64,000 nucleotides of DNA from Oegoconia quadripuncta (Eukaryota > Arthropoda > Insecta > Lepidoptera > Autostichidae). Positions 22,660 through 33,858 of the stretch are shown here, one piece after another. The notes below the pieces were generated by a model. It did not search any database and was not told the DNA's origin. It saw only the letters and a program-made list of their open reading frames with translations. Numbering within the stretch: position 1 is the first letter of the stretch; each line of letters begins with the position of its first letter. The stretch spans positions 5,503,501 through 5,567,500 of the forward strand of contig OX438754.1 in NCBI GenBank assembly GCA_949316235.1, read 5' to 3'. Made by a program: the position numbers and the translations under genes.

Positions 22660-22993
22660 TAGTGTTTTTTTTATGCACAACGGGTTAGCACTTGACCTCA
22701 ATCACACCTGATGTTAAGTGAAGATGAGGCCGAAAGTAGATCGTACAGACCTGGAAACCCAAATATTTGGGGAGCTGGCTAACTTATCTCTGACAACCGG
22801 AACACAACAATGCTATTAACATTGCTGTTTAGCGGCAGATTTTGCTGTGATGGTGGTAGCTAGCCAGGCGGTCATTTAAAATGCCCCACCACCAACCAAA
22901 CCGAGTACTAAACATGTACCCCGCTGGGGATCGAACCCACGACCTCCGATTCGTAAACCCTATGTTGTTTACATTGAGCCACGGAGGCGGTTG
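22660..22993 (-). mobile_element. SINE family C, near full length
   Basis: Minus-strand head AACCGCCTCCGTGGCTCAATG (A-box like) and GGGTTCGATCCCCAGCGGGG (B box), body with CGGTTGTCAGAGATAAG, and the tail CACCTGATGTTAAGTG on plus ending in an oligo(A). tRNA-derived. Confidence 0.8.
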
Positions 22994-23585
22994 TAGAACT
23001 TAGAAGAGTTTGTTGTTTGATAAATAATTTTAATAAATTTTCGGAGTGATTATAATTTGAAGGGTTTTAATTGAAGATTTACTTTAATGAAACTATACAA
23101 TATATATTTGTATTGCCATTAAACGAGGTAATGCTCCTCGCCCATGATAGCGATCTTGAACACGTTTTCTGCCTTGCTTAGTTTTGGAGGTTGAATACGT
23201 GTTTTGGAGTGTAGGGTTTGATTGGTTATTCTGAATTGTTGGTGTATATAAGTAGTTTAGTTTGTTTTATTAGATATGTTAAACAGCAAATATATATATA
23301 TTTACTGTATTTTAAATAACAATTATATAAATGTGGAATTCTCAAGCCTTTAGGTAACATGGAATTTTACATATATCGTTCATCCGACAAACATTATCCC
23401 TCTTTCTGGGGCAGTTGAGTAAAAAGAAAGTGTGTGATAATTTTTATTATCATAATTTGGTTAAAAATTTCTGAGATTTTAATTGCCGTAGCCTAGGTAA
23501 CATAGAATACATTCTTCCGTCAAATATTATTCTCGTTTCTGGAGCAGTTGGAAAAAAAAATGTGTGCGAAAAAATTAAATCATAT
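22994..23585. other. Gap downstream of F14, retroelement tail marks
   Basis: Two blocks (CCGACAAACATTATCCCTCTTTCTGGGGCAG near 23387 and a weaker one near 23520) resemble a LINE tail also found near 31860 and 58205. Nothing else is recognised. Confidence 0.35.
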
Positions 23586-23815
23586 TTAAAATTTTACATA
23601 TAATCCATCCCTTATTACATATCTGGGATTAGGGTGGGAGTGGACTATGTTTCCGCGGACCAATGACTTGTCCTTGTTCAAAATGACAAACGCCTTGCAG
23701 ATTTTGTTATTAGTACATGCCCATCTTTGTGCACTCTTAAGAGATCGGTGAAAGCAAAATGTGTATCCATTTATTATGACTACTTCCTTTCCAGCTACAT
23801 TCTTTACACGTATTA
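23586..23815 (-). CDS. mod(mdg4): F14: FLYWCH zinc-finger terminal exon without ATG
   Basis: Exon of 75 residues from the acceptor AG at 23816-23817 (tgcAG|TA ATA CGT). IRVKNVAGKEVVIINGYTFC, Cys pair CTNNKIC, His pair H-S-H, end DGLYVKF-TAA. No ATG is in frame near the start, so it is missed by ATG-based ORF calls. F15 is its twin: both carry CFHRSLK after the FLYWCH tyrosine. Confidence 0.9.
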
Positions 23816-24039
23816 CTGCAAATCACAAACATAAATCATTTTATGGATTGTATTTTTAAGCTTAAAACTTAAACAATAATAAGGAAATGAATACTATACT
23901 AAAGGGAAAAAAAGGGTGAAAACGTGAACTTGAAAACGTGATTTTTTTTTAATTAATATTAAAATTACAAGTCATTCACTCTCCAGAGAAGAACGAGCAA
24001 AAATCTTAGGGGTTGCTCTTCTATGTAGGTTTTATAATA

Positions 24040-25117
24040 TACAGGGCGTCCCAAAGTTATGGGACATGAAGGGGAAGTACCTTAAATATTGTAGATAGTG
24101 AATTTTGCTCAAAGAAGACTTTATGTTATTTTTAAAAGTTAGTAATTCTGCATTCATAGATTTTCTAAAAATTACTTGCTTCGGCTGGGAATCGAACCGA
24201 CTTAAATGTGAAAAAAAAAACACCCTACTTTTATGATGCCAATCGAAAGAATAGCTAAAAAATAATAACTCTGCCTAAGTAACATAGTATTTTAAAAGAA
24301 AGGAACAACATAAAATGATTGAGTCAAATTTCAAGAAAGTTATTTATTGCCGACGACGTTCGAAAAGTAGCGATATTATCATTCCAAAGATAGCATTGAT
24401 TATTCGTAAATAAGTACCCACTTCATAAAATAGGTACTAACATAGTTTTCCTTATTATAAGTGCACGTGTAGATGAAATGATAAAACTTGTATTTCAATA
24501 CGTCCTCTGTAAGCTAGACAGAAGGCAAATTAAAAACAAAAATAAATCATTTATAATTTGAAAATGGAACAGTTTATGACAGCGTTTGTTTGAATGCATA
24601 CTTTTTAAGATATTTTAAAAAGAAGTGATATTTTTAAATGTTGTTCTTAAATTTGAAAATGGAACAGTATGTGCGAGCGTTTGTTTTTCGGATATTGATC
24701 TGTTTGTTTGTTTGTTTGTTTGTTTGCGTAAGACAAGAGGGATCACATTTTGAGCATTTAATTAATTAATTTACAAAAAAATACCTACTTAATTGACTAC
24801 GGCAGTTTCATGTATGTTTTTTATTTGATTAAAATGATTAATTTCACGTTGTTCCTTTCTTTTAAAATACTATGTTACTTAGGCAGAGTTATTATTTTTT
24901 AGCTATTCTTTCGATTGGCATCATAAAAGTAGGGTGTTTTTTTTTTCACATTTGAGTCGGTTCGATTCCCAGCCGAAGCAAATAATTTTTAGAAAATCTA
25001 TGAATGCAGAATTACTAACTTTTAAAAATAACATAAAGTCTTCTTTGAGCAAAATTCACTATCTACGATATTTAAGGTACTTCCCCTTCATGTCCCATAA
25101 CTTTGGGACGCCCTGTA
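24040..25117. mobile_element. Long-TIR DNA transposon derivative, copy 2
   Basis: Same family as 3017-3845, with TATA on both sides and inverted repeats of about 270 bp. The interior is in the opposite orientation and holds about 250 bp more (roughly 24488-24735), so copy 1 is an internal deletion form. The extra part carries a (GTTT)n run and no transposase frame. Confidence 0.8.
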
Positions 25118-25339
25118 TATTATGTACAATAATCAGACTGAATGTCCAGCTTGCTTATCATCCAAATAATCAGAATTTTTATAATCTTTATGAGGATTTT
25201 TAATAGTAGATTAAGCACCAAGGGGATAAAGCAGTATCTTATGTCACGGGCAGCATATAGCCCAGGGAAAATACGTTTATCCCTCGGAAAAACGCATAAC
25301 CGCGATTTTCTTGAAACATTTAATAAAGTGTTGTAAATG

Positions 25340-26545
25340 TAGTAACGTACATACATAAAGTCACGCCTGTTTCCCGTAGGAGTAGACCACAGACTTCCAC
25401 TGGCTACGATCCTGACACACCTATTTTGCTTCATTCACTCATTCATACAGGTTGTTCATACATGCTCGTCGGTTTAGGGTACTCTTGACTTAGCCTTTCT
25501 TTAAGACGTCCCCGATTTGATCATGGTACGTTCACCGTGATCTTCACCAACACTACCATCGACATTCGCATCGTATATCTCTTTCGTTAGTCTTCTTTCA
25601 TTCATCCTCTCCACATATCCAAACCATCTCAGCATACCTTTTTCAATCTTTGTCACTACGTTGTCTTTCACAGGATTAACTCCCTAATTACAACATTCCT
25701 GATTCTATCTACTCATACTTCTTATTTCCACTGCATTAATTCTACTTTCATTTTTCTTCTGCCATACCTAGCATTCACTCCCGTAAATCAGTGTTGGAAC
25801 CAGCATCCCGTCATGAACAGCCAGACTAGCCTTTTTGGACACATTCTGGCTTCTCATAAAGGCATGCAGAGCTCCATTCACCTGATTTCCGGCATTCACT
25901 CTTCTTTCGATTTCCTTGTCACACTTTCCATCCCTTGTGAACAATGAACCCAAATACATAAACTCACGCACTTGCTCTACTTTTTCTCCATCTATCATAA
26001 TACTGCAATCCGTCATACATACACCTCTCTCAAATATCATACCTTTCGTTTTACTCACATTGGCTTTCATTCCTTTTTCTTTCAAAGCTGTATTCATAAG
26101 TGTTATCATGTCTTGTGACTCTTCTTGTGACGATGTAAGGATAACCTCTATGCCGATGATCCTCTATTTGACGAGTAACCCATTCATTCTCAATCCACAT
26201 TCATACTCTTTCAATACTTTCAGACAACTGTCCATGAATAGGTTAAACGGCCAAGGGGACGCAACACAGCCCTGTCCAACACCTTGCTCGGTGTTAAACC
26301 ATCTAGTATACGCACCATTAATCCTAATACAAGTACTAGAATCTTCATAAAGTGCTTTCAGTGCTCGTATCACGGTGCTGTCTACCCCATACATAGACAA
26401 TGCTGACCACAATTCATTCCTCATCACTTTGTAATAGGCCATTTCCAAATCCACGAAAGCGCAATAGACTTTTTGGTCTTTTGCCAAGAATATACATATT
26501 ATATTTATATCTCCAAAACTCGTATCACAGAAAGCTGCCAATTTA
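25340..26545 (-). pseudogene. RTE-like LINE reverse transcriptase fragment
   Basis: Minus strand, N to C: VYCAFVDLEMAYYKVMRNEL, GVGQGCVASPWPFNLFMDS, a frameshift over the catalytic region, then KANVSKTKGMIFERG, EFMYLGSLFTRDGKCDKEIE and PTLIYGSEC. The 3' part includes the usual tail TCACGCCTGTTTCCCG on plus. The catalytic YADD is not found intact. Dead copy. Confidence 0.8.
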
Positions 26546-26768
26546 AGATGGGACTGGGCGGGTCACCTCTGCAGGATACCTCAGGATAAATGGGCCAGGA
26601 TGTGACGAATTGGATCCTACAGGACAACAAGCGCGGCAGAGGTGGGCCCAAAAAGCGATGGCGCGATTAACTGGATACTTTCAGCAAGCAGTGGATAGAT
26701 ATTGCACTGGATAGAGACATCTGGCATAAAATAGGGAAGGCTTTGCCCAGCACTGGGGCAACGTAGGC
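26545..26768 (+). pseudogene. LINE C-terminal fragment
   Basis: Plus strand LRWDWAGHLCRIPQDKWARM with a stop and frame changes after it, then GTGGGCCCAAAAAGCGATGG and a tail. This is a WxGHxxR-type end of an RTE-like LINE, head to head with the previous fragment. Confidence 0.65.
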
Positions 26769-26819
26769 TAATAAAAAAATATTTACATTAAGTATGTCGA
26801 TATATTTCTTAAACGATTC

Positions 26820-27210
26820 TTGTTAGCGACTTGGAGCGGCGCCCTGGGGTCGCTCAGATAAGGTACTAGCCGCGGGAGGATCGCACGGGGAGTGAGCGTA
26901 GGAATACACAAACTCACTAAAACACACTGAAGATTGTTGTCACAATCCTAATATTTTCACTATCACTTTTCAATCGACCGCATAGATCGACGATCTGCTC
27001 ACTATTCTGATTTTAGTTCGTGGTTTCCATCCTTTTATCTCTTAAAATCCGTTGGGTTCTGATCGGTCATCCAATAAAATTGCCGGCATTAATTAATTTT
27101 ATCCAATCAGAACCCGCGGCGCCTAAGATTCAGGTGCCCACATATTTTCACTTTTTATTAAAAAAGCGCCTCTAGTGGCTAAAAAGGCAACTTGCGGTCG
27201 GTTCGACATT
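26820..27210. other. GC-rich block of unknown nature
   Basis: Begins TGTTAGCGACTTGGAGCGGCG and ends near CGGTCGGTTCGACA. It has two CCAAT boxes inside an imperfect inverted repeat (GGGTTCTGAT...ATCAGAACCC, 27052-27117). A solo LTR is possible by its TG...CA ends, but no target duplication is seen. A promoter is the other option. Confidence 0.3.
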
Positions 27211-27428
27211 GCTTCTATACATCAATAGCAAAACAGGTTTGACACAAGTAAATATCTGTTTAATGTCACCATTTTAAGATATTGGTAGGAGTCCAAAAAA
27301 AAAAGTTTCTTTTCCCAACAAAAACACGTTTGAACATTTTGCTCTTCAACAATTCTAGACATTAACGTGTGTGAAAAAGGAAATTAAAAACATATTTCGT
27401 TTCAAATATTTTTAATTGCAAAATACGG

Positions 27429-27658
27429 TTAAATTTTTAAAAATAATCCATTTCTTATAATATATCGGGGCCCAGGGTGTGGGTGCTCTATATTTCCGCG
27501 TAACACCGTCTTCTCCTTGTTCAAAATAATGTATGCCTTGCATGTTTTGTGATTAGTACATGACCACCTTTCTGCATTCTTAAGGCTACGATGAAAGCAG
27601 AATGTATATCCGTTTATTATAACTACATCCTTCCCAGCGTGGTTCTTCACACAAATTG
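27429..27658 (-). CDS. mod(mdg4): F15: FLYWCH zinc-finger terminal exon
   Basis: Exon of 75 residues from the acceptor AG at 27659-27660 (ttttAG|CA ATT TGT). ICVKNHAGKDVVIINGYTFC; Cys pair CTNHKTC; His pair H-P-H; end NGLFLKI. Pairs with F14 by CFHRSLKxAxRW. The GC-rich block at 26820-27210 lies just 3' of it in transcription sense. Confidence 0.9.
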
Positions 27659-27702
27659 CTAAAATAATAATAAAAGTTTTAGGTTTATGTTAGGTTAGAC
27701 CC

Positions 27703-27780
27703 CAACGGGGTTATGGGTTCGAATCCCGCTAGTAAACGTTTGTGTGATGAATACGAACATTCATTTCCGTGTCATGGATC
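27703..27780 (+). mobile_element. SINE family A fragment
   Basis: B box (GGGTTCGAATCCCGCTAG) and the following body (GTTTGTGTGATGAATACGAAC) only. Confidence 0.65.
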
Positions 27781-28210
27781 TTTCTTTTTTTAATCTTATT
27801 TATTTTATAAGCCATACATCATATGATTAAGCCGGCTTAAAATTAAAACAATGTTACTTAAACTTTAGGTGTGACTTTAAAACAAACAAAAAAAAACATT
27901 ATAATGTCATTCTAATCTAATGTAAACTTAGGATTACTGCTTAAAGAGTATTTTTATAATGTTCAAATCTAAGATTCAGTGAGTGTATAATGAAACTTAA
28001 AAATCTATCACTATATTTGATAGTGAACCCTGAGCTTAAAATTTGATGGAAAAAGAAGAGGAGATCCCCCGTAGAGCACCGAGTTTGTTTTAAGAGATCC
28101 AACCTCGGTTGCTCGTTGATTTTACACTCGATAACTAAATGGAGGAGGTCCTCCTCTCTCTCGCATCGGGTACAGTTTGGGTCGTCTCTTTTTTCCATAA
28201 TGAAGTTAAA
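27780..28210 (-). pseudogene. Non-LTR retrotransposon C-terminus (R1/Jockey type)
   Basis: Minus frame 27941-28198 reads KRDDPNCTRCEREEDLLHLV, then IECKINEQPR, the zinc-knuckle-like end of many R1/Jockey ORF2 proteins (C-x2-C-x6-H). Only this end is left, with an AT-rich tail. Confidence 0.7.
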
Positions 28211-28224
28211 TTTGTTGAGTGGAA

Positions 28225-28324
28225 TGTGGTAAGTTCGGGTTCGGAAACAAATATTGATGTTTATATAAATATGTACGTTTATCCGTTACCTTGTGTCCAT
28301 AGTACAAGCATTACTACAAGTGAC
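28225..28324 (+). mobile_element. SINE family A tail fragment
   Basis: ATTGATGTTTATATAAATATGTACGTTTATCCGTTA... matches the family A 3' part; the end runs straight into a family B head. Confidence 0.55.
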
Positions 28325-29080
28325 GACCTGTTTGGACGCCACGACTATGTCGCTCGGCGTTCATTCGCCGTAACATGTTTGTCACTATACAACAGCCCGA
28401 CACCCTAAACTCCTCGGCGAGCACAGGTACGCGCTCACCGTTACAACTTAACGCGATCGCGATTACGTGCGACTACGGTCGTCTTGGGCCCATCATTATC
28501 ACTAATTACTATAACCACACTACATTAGCTTTTTCCAAGTTCATAATTGTGTGTCTGAGAGTTTCTTGCGTCGTTTCTTCTCTCTGACTGTACACATTAC
28601 GATGGTAGTCTGTCCTTAAACTTCCCACGCAACGTCCTAAGCCGAGGTTCGAGCCTCCGAGGGCACCCTTAGGCATCGGTTGCAACTACTCATACGTGTT
28701 GTTGCATACAGTCACGAGCGCGCGGACGCTCGCCCCCCCGCCCGGTGAAGCTGTAAAAGTCACTTGACTAACAGCAAATGTTGCTGCTCAAAAAAAAATG
28801 TAGTGGTAGAAACTCTGACCGCTATACCAAAAGGTTGCGGGTTTGAATCCCGTTACGGGCACATGTTTGTATGAGGAATCCGGGCATGTGTACCCGAGTT
28901 ATGGATGTTTTCATTTATATAATAAGTATTTATTGACAAAAAAAATGTATTTATGTAGTATATCAATCAACCATCTGGTATATATCCACAACACAAGTAT
29001 ATCGTTTCTTAAAGTGGAACTAGATGGCATTGTGTGCATGTCCAAGGATATTTATTTATTTATTATTATTATTTATTACT
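28325..29080 (+). mobile_element. SINE family B split by a GC-rich insert
   Basis: The head GACGACCTGTTTGG (28325) continues as TGTAGTGGTAGAAACTCTGACC only at 28799. The B box (GCGGGTTTGAATCCCG), body and tail to 29075 are normal. The break falls inside the A box. Confidence 0.75.
28339..28798 (+). mobile_element. GC-rich insert with oligo(A) end, nature unknown
   Basis: About 460 bp, far richer in GC than its surroundings, ends in eight A and interrupts the SINE A box. The A tail hints at retroposition of an RNA. No long frame or known family is recognised; a hairpin-like part (CCTAAGCCGAGG ... CCTTAGG) lies near 28640-28673. No target duplication is seen. Confidence 0.5.
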
Positions 29081-29237
29081 TAATAGACTAGATGATTGGT
29101 GTAAGTGTCCGAAATATTTATTTAATATTTGCTCTTAAAAATGTGAGGGAAATAAAAAAAATAGGAGTGGGAATATCATTCAATAAACCAAGTACACTTT
29201 ATTGCACAAAATTTAAGATATATTTAATAAAGAGATA

Positions 29238-29467
29238 TTAAATTTTAATATAAACTCCATTCCTTATTACAAATTGAGGTTTTACATGTGGATGTTCCAA
29301 CAGCCCGCGAACAAACGCCTTTTGTCTGGTCAAAATGACAAATGCCTTGCACTTGCTATGACTCGTACATCTCCACCGCAGCGTGTATTTATTGTATATT
29401 TGCGTACAAAATGTATAGCCATTTATTATAGCGATCTCCTTGCCGGTTTTGTTTTTCGCGAAAATTA
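29238..29467 (-). CDS. mod(mdg4): F16: FLYWCH zinc-finger terminal exon
   Basis: Exon of 75 residues from the acceptor AG at 29468-29469 (tttgcAG|TA ATT TTC). IFAKNKTGKEIAIINGYTFC; Cys pair CTSHSKC; His pair H-P-H; end NGVYIKI. CTSHxKC and TLRW link it to F17 and F18. The frame stays open upstream of the AG into intron, which explains longer ORF calls. Confidence 0.9.
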
Positions 29468-29559
29468 CTGCAAACAAATACGTATAGGTGAATATGTGAC
29501 ATGGAAACGGAAAACACTGAAATTGGCCCGTTGACCACCACATTAGCAAATTTATTAGA

Positions 29560-31550
29560 ACTTTCTATTCTCTGTTTGAGTGCATCAAACTTCAAGCATT
29601 TATTTCAACGTAAGATACATGATATCATTTGTTGAATGTAAATTTAAACCTATATTGGAAATAAAATGAGGGCTTAAGCATTTCTCTGCCAGTCAGTATG
29701 TCGAAGCTACTACCGCTTCGATAAAGGAAATCATCTGTGGGATATAAGCGGCGAAAGAAACCCAATAGGATCATAGATGTTTTCTTTAATTTAAATTAAA
29801 GTATATACAACTAATTTTTGGAGCTGACCGAAGTATACCAAGCGTTTTTGTCATTCAGTTAGTCACTAATTTTGTAATAACCTTTTAAATAGCTAATGTT
29901 GTTTTGACATCGTCTTTATAATTACATGAAAACTAACTAAATAAAAAACTTAGCAATTATAAATTAAAACTCCATGACTGTAAAAAAATCGTCACGACCT
30001 GGCTAAAAACTACATACAAAGAGAAAATCTACTAAAATATATAACCTAAAACTAACCTCATATCCAATAATTCTAAAGATAATAATAGTATATTGAAATG
30101 CTTCATTTATCGTGTTCATCCATGCAGGCACTTACCACGTAGGGGTTTCGAACCAGCAATCGCAGGATCTGAGTCATTAGCCACAATTTTTTTCCCTACC
30201 ATTTACTAGTCAGGTGGTTTGCTGAACACCGATACACCCATACATACAAATACATACAAACACATACACACACACCCCCACACACATAAACACTTTTTTT
30301 TCTTTTTTAATCACAACGGGTTCGTACTTGATCTCAATCACACCTGATGGTAAGTGAAGATGAGATCGAAGGTGGAAGCGTACTGACCCGGAAACCCTAA
30401 CACAGTTGCACCCCACACGCATTCACACGCGCACACACACATAGATGCACGTTTACATATAACACACATATACACACACGAGTATATCTACACATTATTA
30501 TCATTTAATGCCTTACCTTTATTTTACTTTTTCTATTTGTAGTTTCGGAACTAATATGTACCAGCTTTAAGTAAGCTAATGTAAATGTAAATGTGGTTTG
30601 TCCTGACACAGGTGAATTACTAAATATTAGGAAAATCCAAAAACTGGTATGATTATTGAAACTGGTGTGAAAAATAAACAATTTTGTATTTTTTGTAATT
30701 AAAATATTCATCAGATCTTAACCAAAAAAATAAAAACTTCCTCCTTTTTTCAGTCGGTTAAAAATTAATTTACAATGAGTCCCCGTACTAAATGTAAATA
30801 TGTATGTGTGCGATTTTCTAAGAACTAACGAATTTTGAATGTTTCGCTGAAAATTATTGCTAATGAAGTCGAAACCCTTCATAATCATGCAAAACAGGAA
30901 GACTATATTCATGGCCTGTCGTATGGCATGGAAAATTATTGAAGTCGGTTCATTGCTTGACGCCGAGATACAGACACAATTGAAAATCCATTGTTTGTGG
31001 ACACCGGTGACCGCGTTGGCGGTCCTTTAAAACCTTAAGCCTTTGCTTAAGGTTTTAATAAAACTATGCAACAATGTATTCACATATATTTTTTTAAACA
31101 CAAAATTGTCATAAAATCCCACAGTGAGATAGCATAAAGACCATGTTAGATAACTTCGGTCTAAATAATTGATCCTACATAGGCAGGCGTTTTAAGAAAT
31201 ATTAAAAATGGTTGCATATAGAAATTGTTGCAGACTAAGCCTATGGTTGACTGGAAGAAATCTATTTATAGGATAAGTTCGCCATTATACTCAAATTCCG
31301 TACCTATGTAAAATTAATGTATTTTATTAATAAAGCAAACGCTTTATTTTGTAAACACACAAAACAAACAAACAATATACCTAATATAAACCAAAAAACC
31401 CGACAGCATATTTTGTATTTTGCTGGCGCCATGTTGGATTTTTTGCCATAAAGTGTATCCTATGACACTCTAGGGATCAAGACGAATCAAACGACATCTT
31501 GCACTTCAAAATTGGTCAAGCCGTTTAGACTACAGGAGGTAACATATAAA
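29560..31550. other. Long gap: simple repeats and repeat fragments
   Basis: Holds a CA-rich run (30222-30290 and 30424-30480), a family C tail fragment (30297-30405), and a dispersed block at 31395-31560 (GGCGCCATGTTGGATTTTT, ACACTCTAGGGATCAAGACG) also found at 45500-45660. No gene or FLYWCH exon was found. Confidence 0.4.
30297..30405 (-). mobile_element. SINE family C fragment
   Basis: TCACAACGGGTTCGTACTTG, CACACCTGATGGTAAGTG and GGAAGCGTACTGACCCGGAA match the 3' half of family C; the tRNA-like head is gone. Confidence 0.7.
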
Positions 31551-31552
31551 TC

Positions 31553-31842
31553 TTTTTTTTTTATCCACAACGGGTCGAAGGTGGAAGCGTACTGACCCGG
31601 AAGCCCCAACAATTTTGGGGGACTGGCTATCTTATCTCTGACAACCGGAACACAACAATGCTATTAACATTGTTGCTTGGCGGGAGATTTAGATAAGATG
31701 GTGGTAGCTAGCCTGGCGGACATTTAAAATGCCCTACCACCGACCAAACCGAGTACTTAAACGTGTACCCCGCTGGGGATCGAACCCGCGACCTCCGAAT
31801 CGTAAACCCAACGTTATTTACATTGAGCCTCGGATGCGGTTA
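31553..31842 (-). mobile_element. SINE family C, internal deletion
   Basis: Head (CCGCATCCGAGGCTCAATG, B box GGGTTCGATCCCCAGC on minus) and body are kept; about 55 bp after the tail CAACGGGT are lost compared with the 36285 copy. Confidence 0.75.
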
Positions 31843-31910
31843 GAAGAATCTACATACATACACTCGAAAAACATTACCCTCCTACTGGGGAACCGGGTAA
31901 AACATTTACC

Positions 31911-31965
31911 TATTAAACTTTATTAAAAAAGTCCATTACTTATTACAAATTTAGGCTGGAGATCA
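31911..31965 (-). pseudogene. Truncated FLYWCH exon 3' end
   Basis: AAGTCCATTACTTATTACAAAT on plus equals the codons for the ICNKxxMxF-like end seen as IRNGLF in intact exons. It stops after about 45 bp and runs straight into the downstream flank of the next pseudo-exon. Confidence 0.6.
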
Positions 31966-31987
31966 ACAGATAATGTTCATAAAACAT

Positions 31988-32191
31988 TTATAAAATTTTA
32001 ACAAAAACTCGATCTCTTATTATATATTGACGAGGAGGATCTGAACGTTCCAAGTTCCCGCGAACAAATATTTTGTCTTTGGTCAAAAGAAAGTTCGCCT
32101 TGCACTTCGTGTGACTCGTACATATCTATCGCAGTGTAAATTTATTGCGAGTTTTACAACAAAATGTGTAACAACTTCCTTACGCAAGTTA
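31988..32191 (-). pseudogene. FLYWCH pseudo-exon, relative of F17-F19
   Basis: Similar to F17/F18 over its whole length, with the acceptor AG kept at 32192-32193. Two deletions of about 16 and 13 bp, near the GKEVV and GY positions, shift the frame, so the reading stops at once (TCVRKLLHILL then stop). The Cys and His codons remain in the third frame. It is a recent loss. Confidence 0.85.
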
Positions 32192-32214
32192 CTACAAAAA
32201 ATAAACTAAGGGTT

Positions 32215-32350
32215 AATAAATAAATAAATAATATTTCGAACACTTACACCAATCATCTAGTCCCAAACTAAGCAAAGCTTGTACTATGGATACTAGATAA
32301 CGGATAAACATACATAAATATTTATTTAAACATACATAACTCAGGAATAA
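32215..32350 (-). mobile_element. SINE family A tail fragment
   Basis: CACTTACACCAATCATCTAG, CAAACTAAGCAAAGCTTG and ACGGATAAACATACATAAAT match family A; it ends before the B box. Confidence 0.7.
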
Positions 32351-33062
32351 TAACGTAGGATTAATAACGTGTTAGAAGAATAATACATTGCTTTGATTAA
32401 CGGGAGAAAGGCAGGAAACAAAAGAATGTGGTATGTAATTTAATACATCAGTCTATATTTACAAAACATGATAAAGTGCTACAAATTTTCACAAAATAAC
32501 ACTATTTTTCTCTGTTTTCACTGAAAACACAAACATTTACCTGGACGTTCAACTTGTAGAAAGAATATTAAGAGGGAGCCGAGCGTCTAGTGGTGGCCTC
32601 GTCATATTTTTAATTATGACATTGATTTTAAAAAGGAAATGCGAAAAGCAAGGTGGTATAAGTGTACCATATAAGGCGATGTGTTTTTATTACTAATATC
32701 AATTATATCTACATTGAATACGTTTACCTTAATTTGTTAAACGGCTCACGGGGGCCACCGTCCGTTTAGTAGATGTGACAACACCATTTAACGTAGAACT
32801 ATTTTTATTAGTTATAAAAGCTGTCGTCTTCTTCGTTCTTTTCCTAGCTTGATTTTTAAAATGAATGTAATATATTTGATGAGAGTACCAATGGACGCTC
32901 GGCATCCTCTTAATTAAATAAGTTTACACTACAAGTACATTATTAAGACCCTTACGTCCACACTGCTGCTCTGTTATGGCACAGCCTACTCATAAGAAGC
33001 TAATGGATTTGTAAATGGAAATTAAAATAAAACATTTACAGGATAATGTTCTTAAAAATATA

Positions 33063-33292
33063 TTAAATTTTAACATAAAGTCCATTGCTTATTATATATT
33101 GAGGAGGAGGATGTGAATGTTCCAAATTCCCGCGTACGAATATCTTGTCTTTGGTCAAAATAACGTTCGCCTTGCATTTCTTGTGACTCGTACATAACCA
33201 CCGCAGTGTAAATTTATTGCGTTTTTGACAGTAAAATGTGTAGCCATCTACTATAACAACTTCCTTGCCAGCCCTGTTTTTTACGCAAATGG
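33063..33292 (-). CDS. mod(mdg4): F17: FLYWCH zinc-finger terminal exon without ATG
   Basis: Exon of 75 residues from the acceptor AG at 33293-33294 (ttatAG|CC ATT TGC). ICVKNRAGKEVVIVDGYTFYC; Cys pair CTSHKKC; His pair H-S-H followed by PPPQ; end NGLYVKI. No ATG in its frame before the finger. It is over 80 percent like F18 and F19 by eye and belongs to the same tandem unit. Confidence 0.9.
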
Positions 33293-33858
33293 CTATAACA
33301 AAATAAATTAATGTTTAATAACGAGTTACAGAGAATAACATAAGGCTTCGAATAACAGGAGGAAGGCAGGAAACAGAAAAATGTGGTAGGTATTTATCAG
33401 TAAGGCTACGGAGACACTACGGCCTAAAATACAGGTAAAATCATTTTACCTGGTTTAGACACTGGAAGTATCACCATATTTTTTTTTCGATAGCTTTTAT
33501 TAAAATAATCGGCATAAATTGTAATTTTCCGTAAGACTCTATATTAGTGCAAATTAAACTATTTTGTATTTTTTTTTTATAGTTGGTTTTATAAAACACG
33601 ATGAAGTACTACAAACATCCACAAAATGTCTCTATTTTTCTCTATGCATATTTCAGTAAAATCTGAAAACACAAACATTTACCTGGATGTATTATCTTTT
33701 CTACTTGCATATTAATTAAATAAGTATAAACTGCTGGTACCTACGTTATTAACATCCTTATGTCCTAATGCTTTGCTGGGGCACAACCTCCTCATAAGAA
33801 CAACTTGTAAATGGGAAATAAAAAAAACATTTACAGGATAATGTTTATAAAACATTTA

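Noticed and set aside
2982..25203. Repeated open frames starting MFFFSHLSRFDSQPK in four places
   Set aside because: They are the same stretch of the long terminal inverted repeat read from each arm of two DNA elements; no protein family fits and the frame includes the terminal repeat itself.
26820..27210. Solo LTR call for the GC-rich block
   Set aside because: The ends TG...CA fit, but the flanking bases do not match as a target duplication; kept only as an option.
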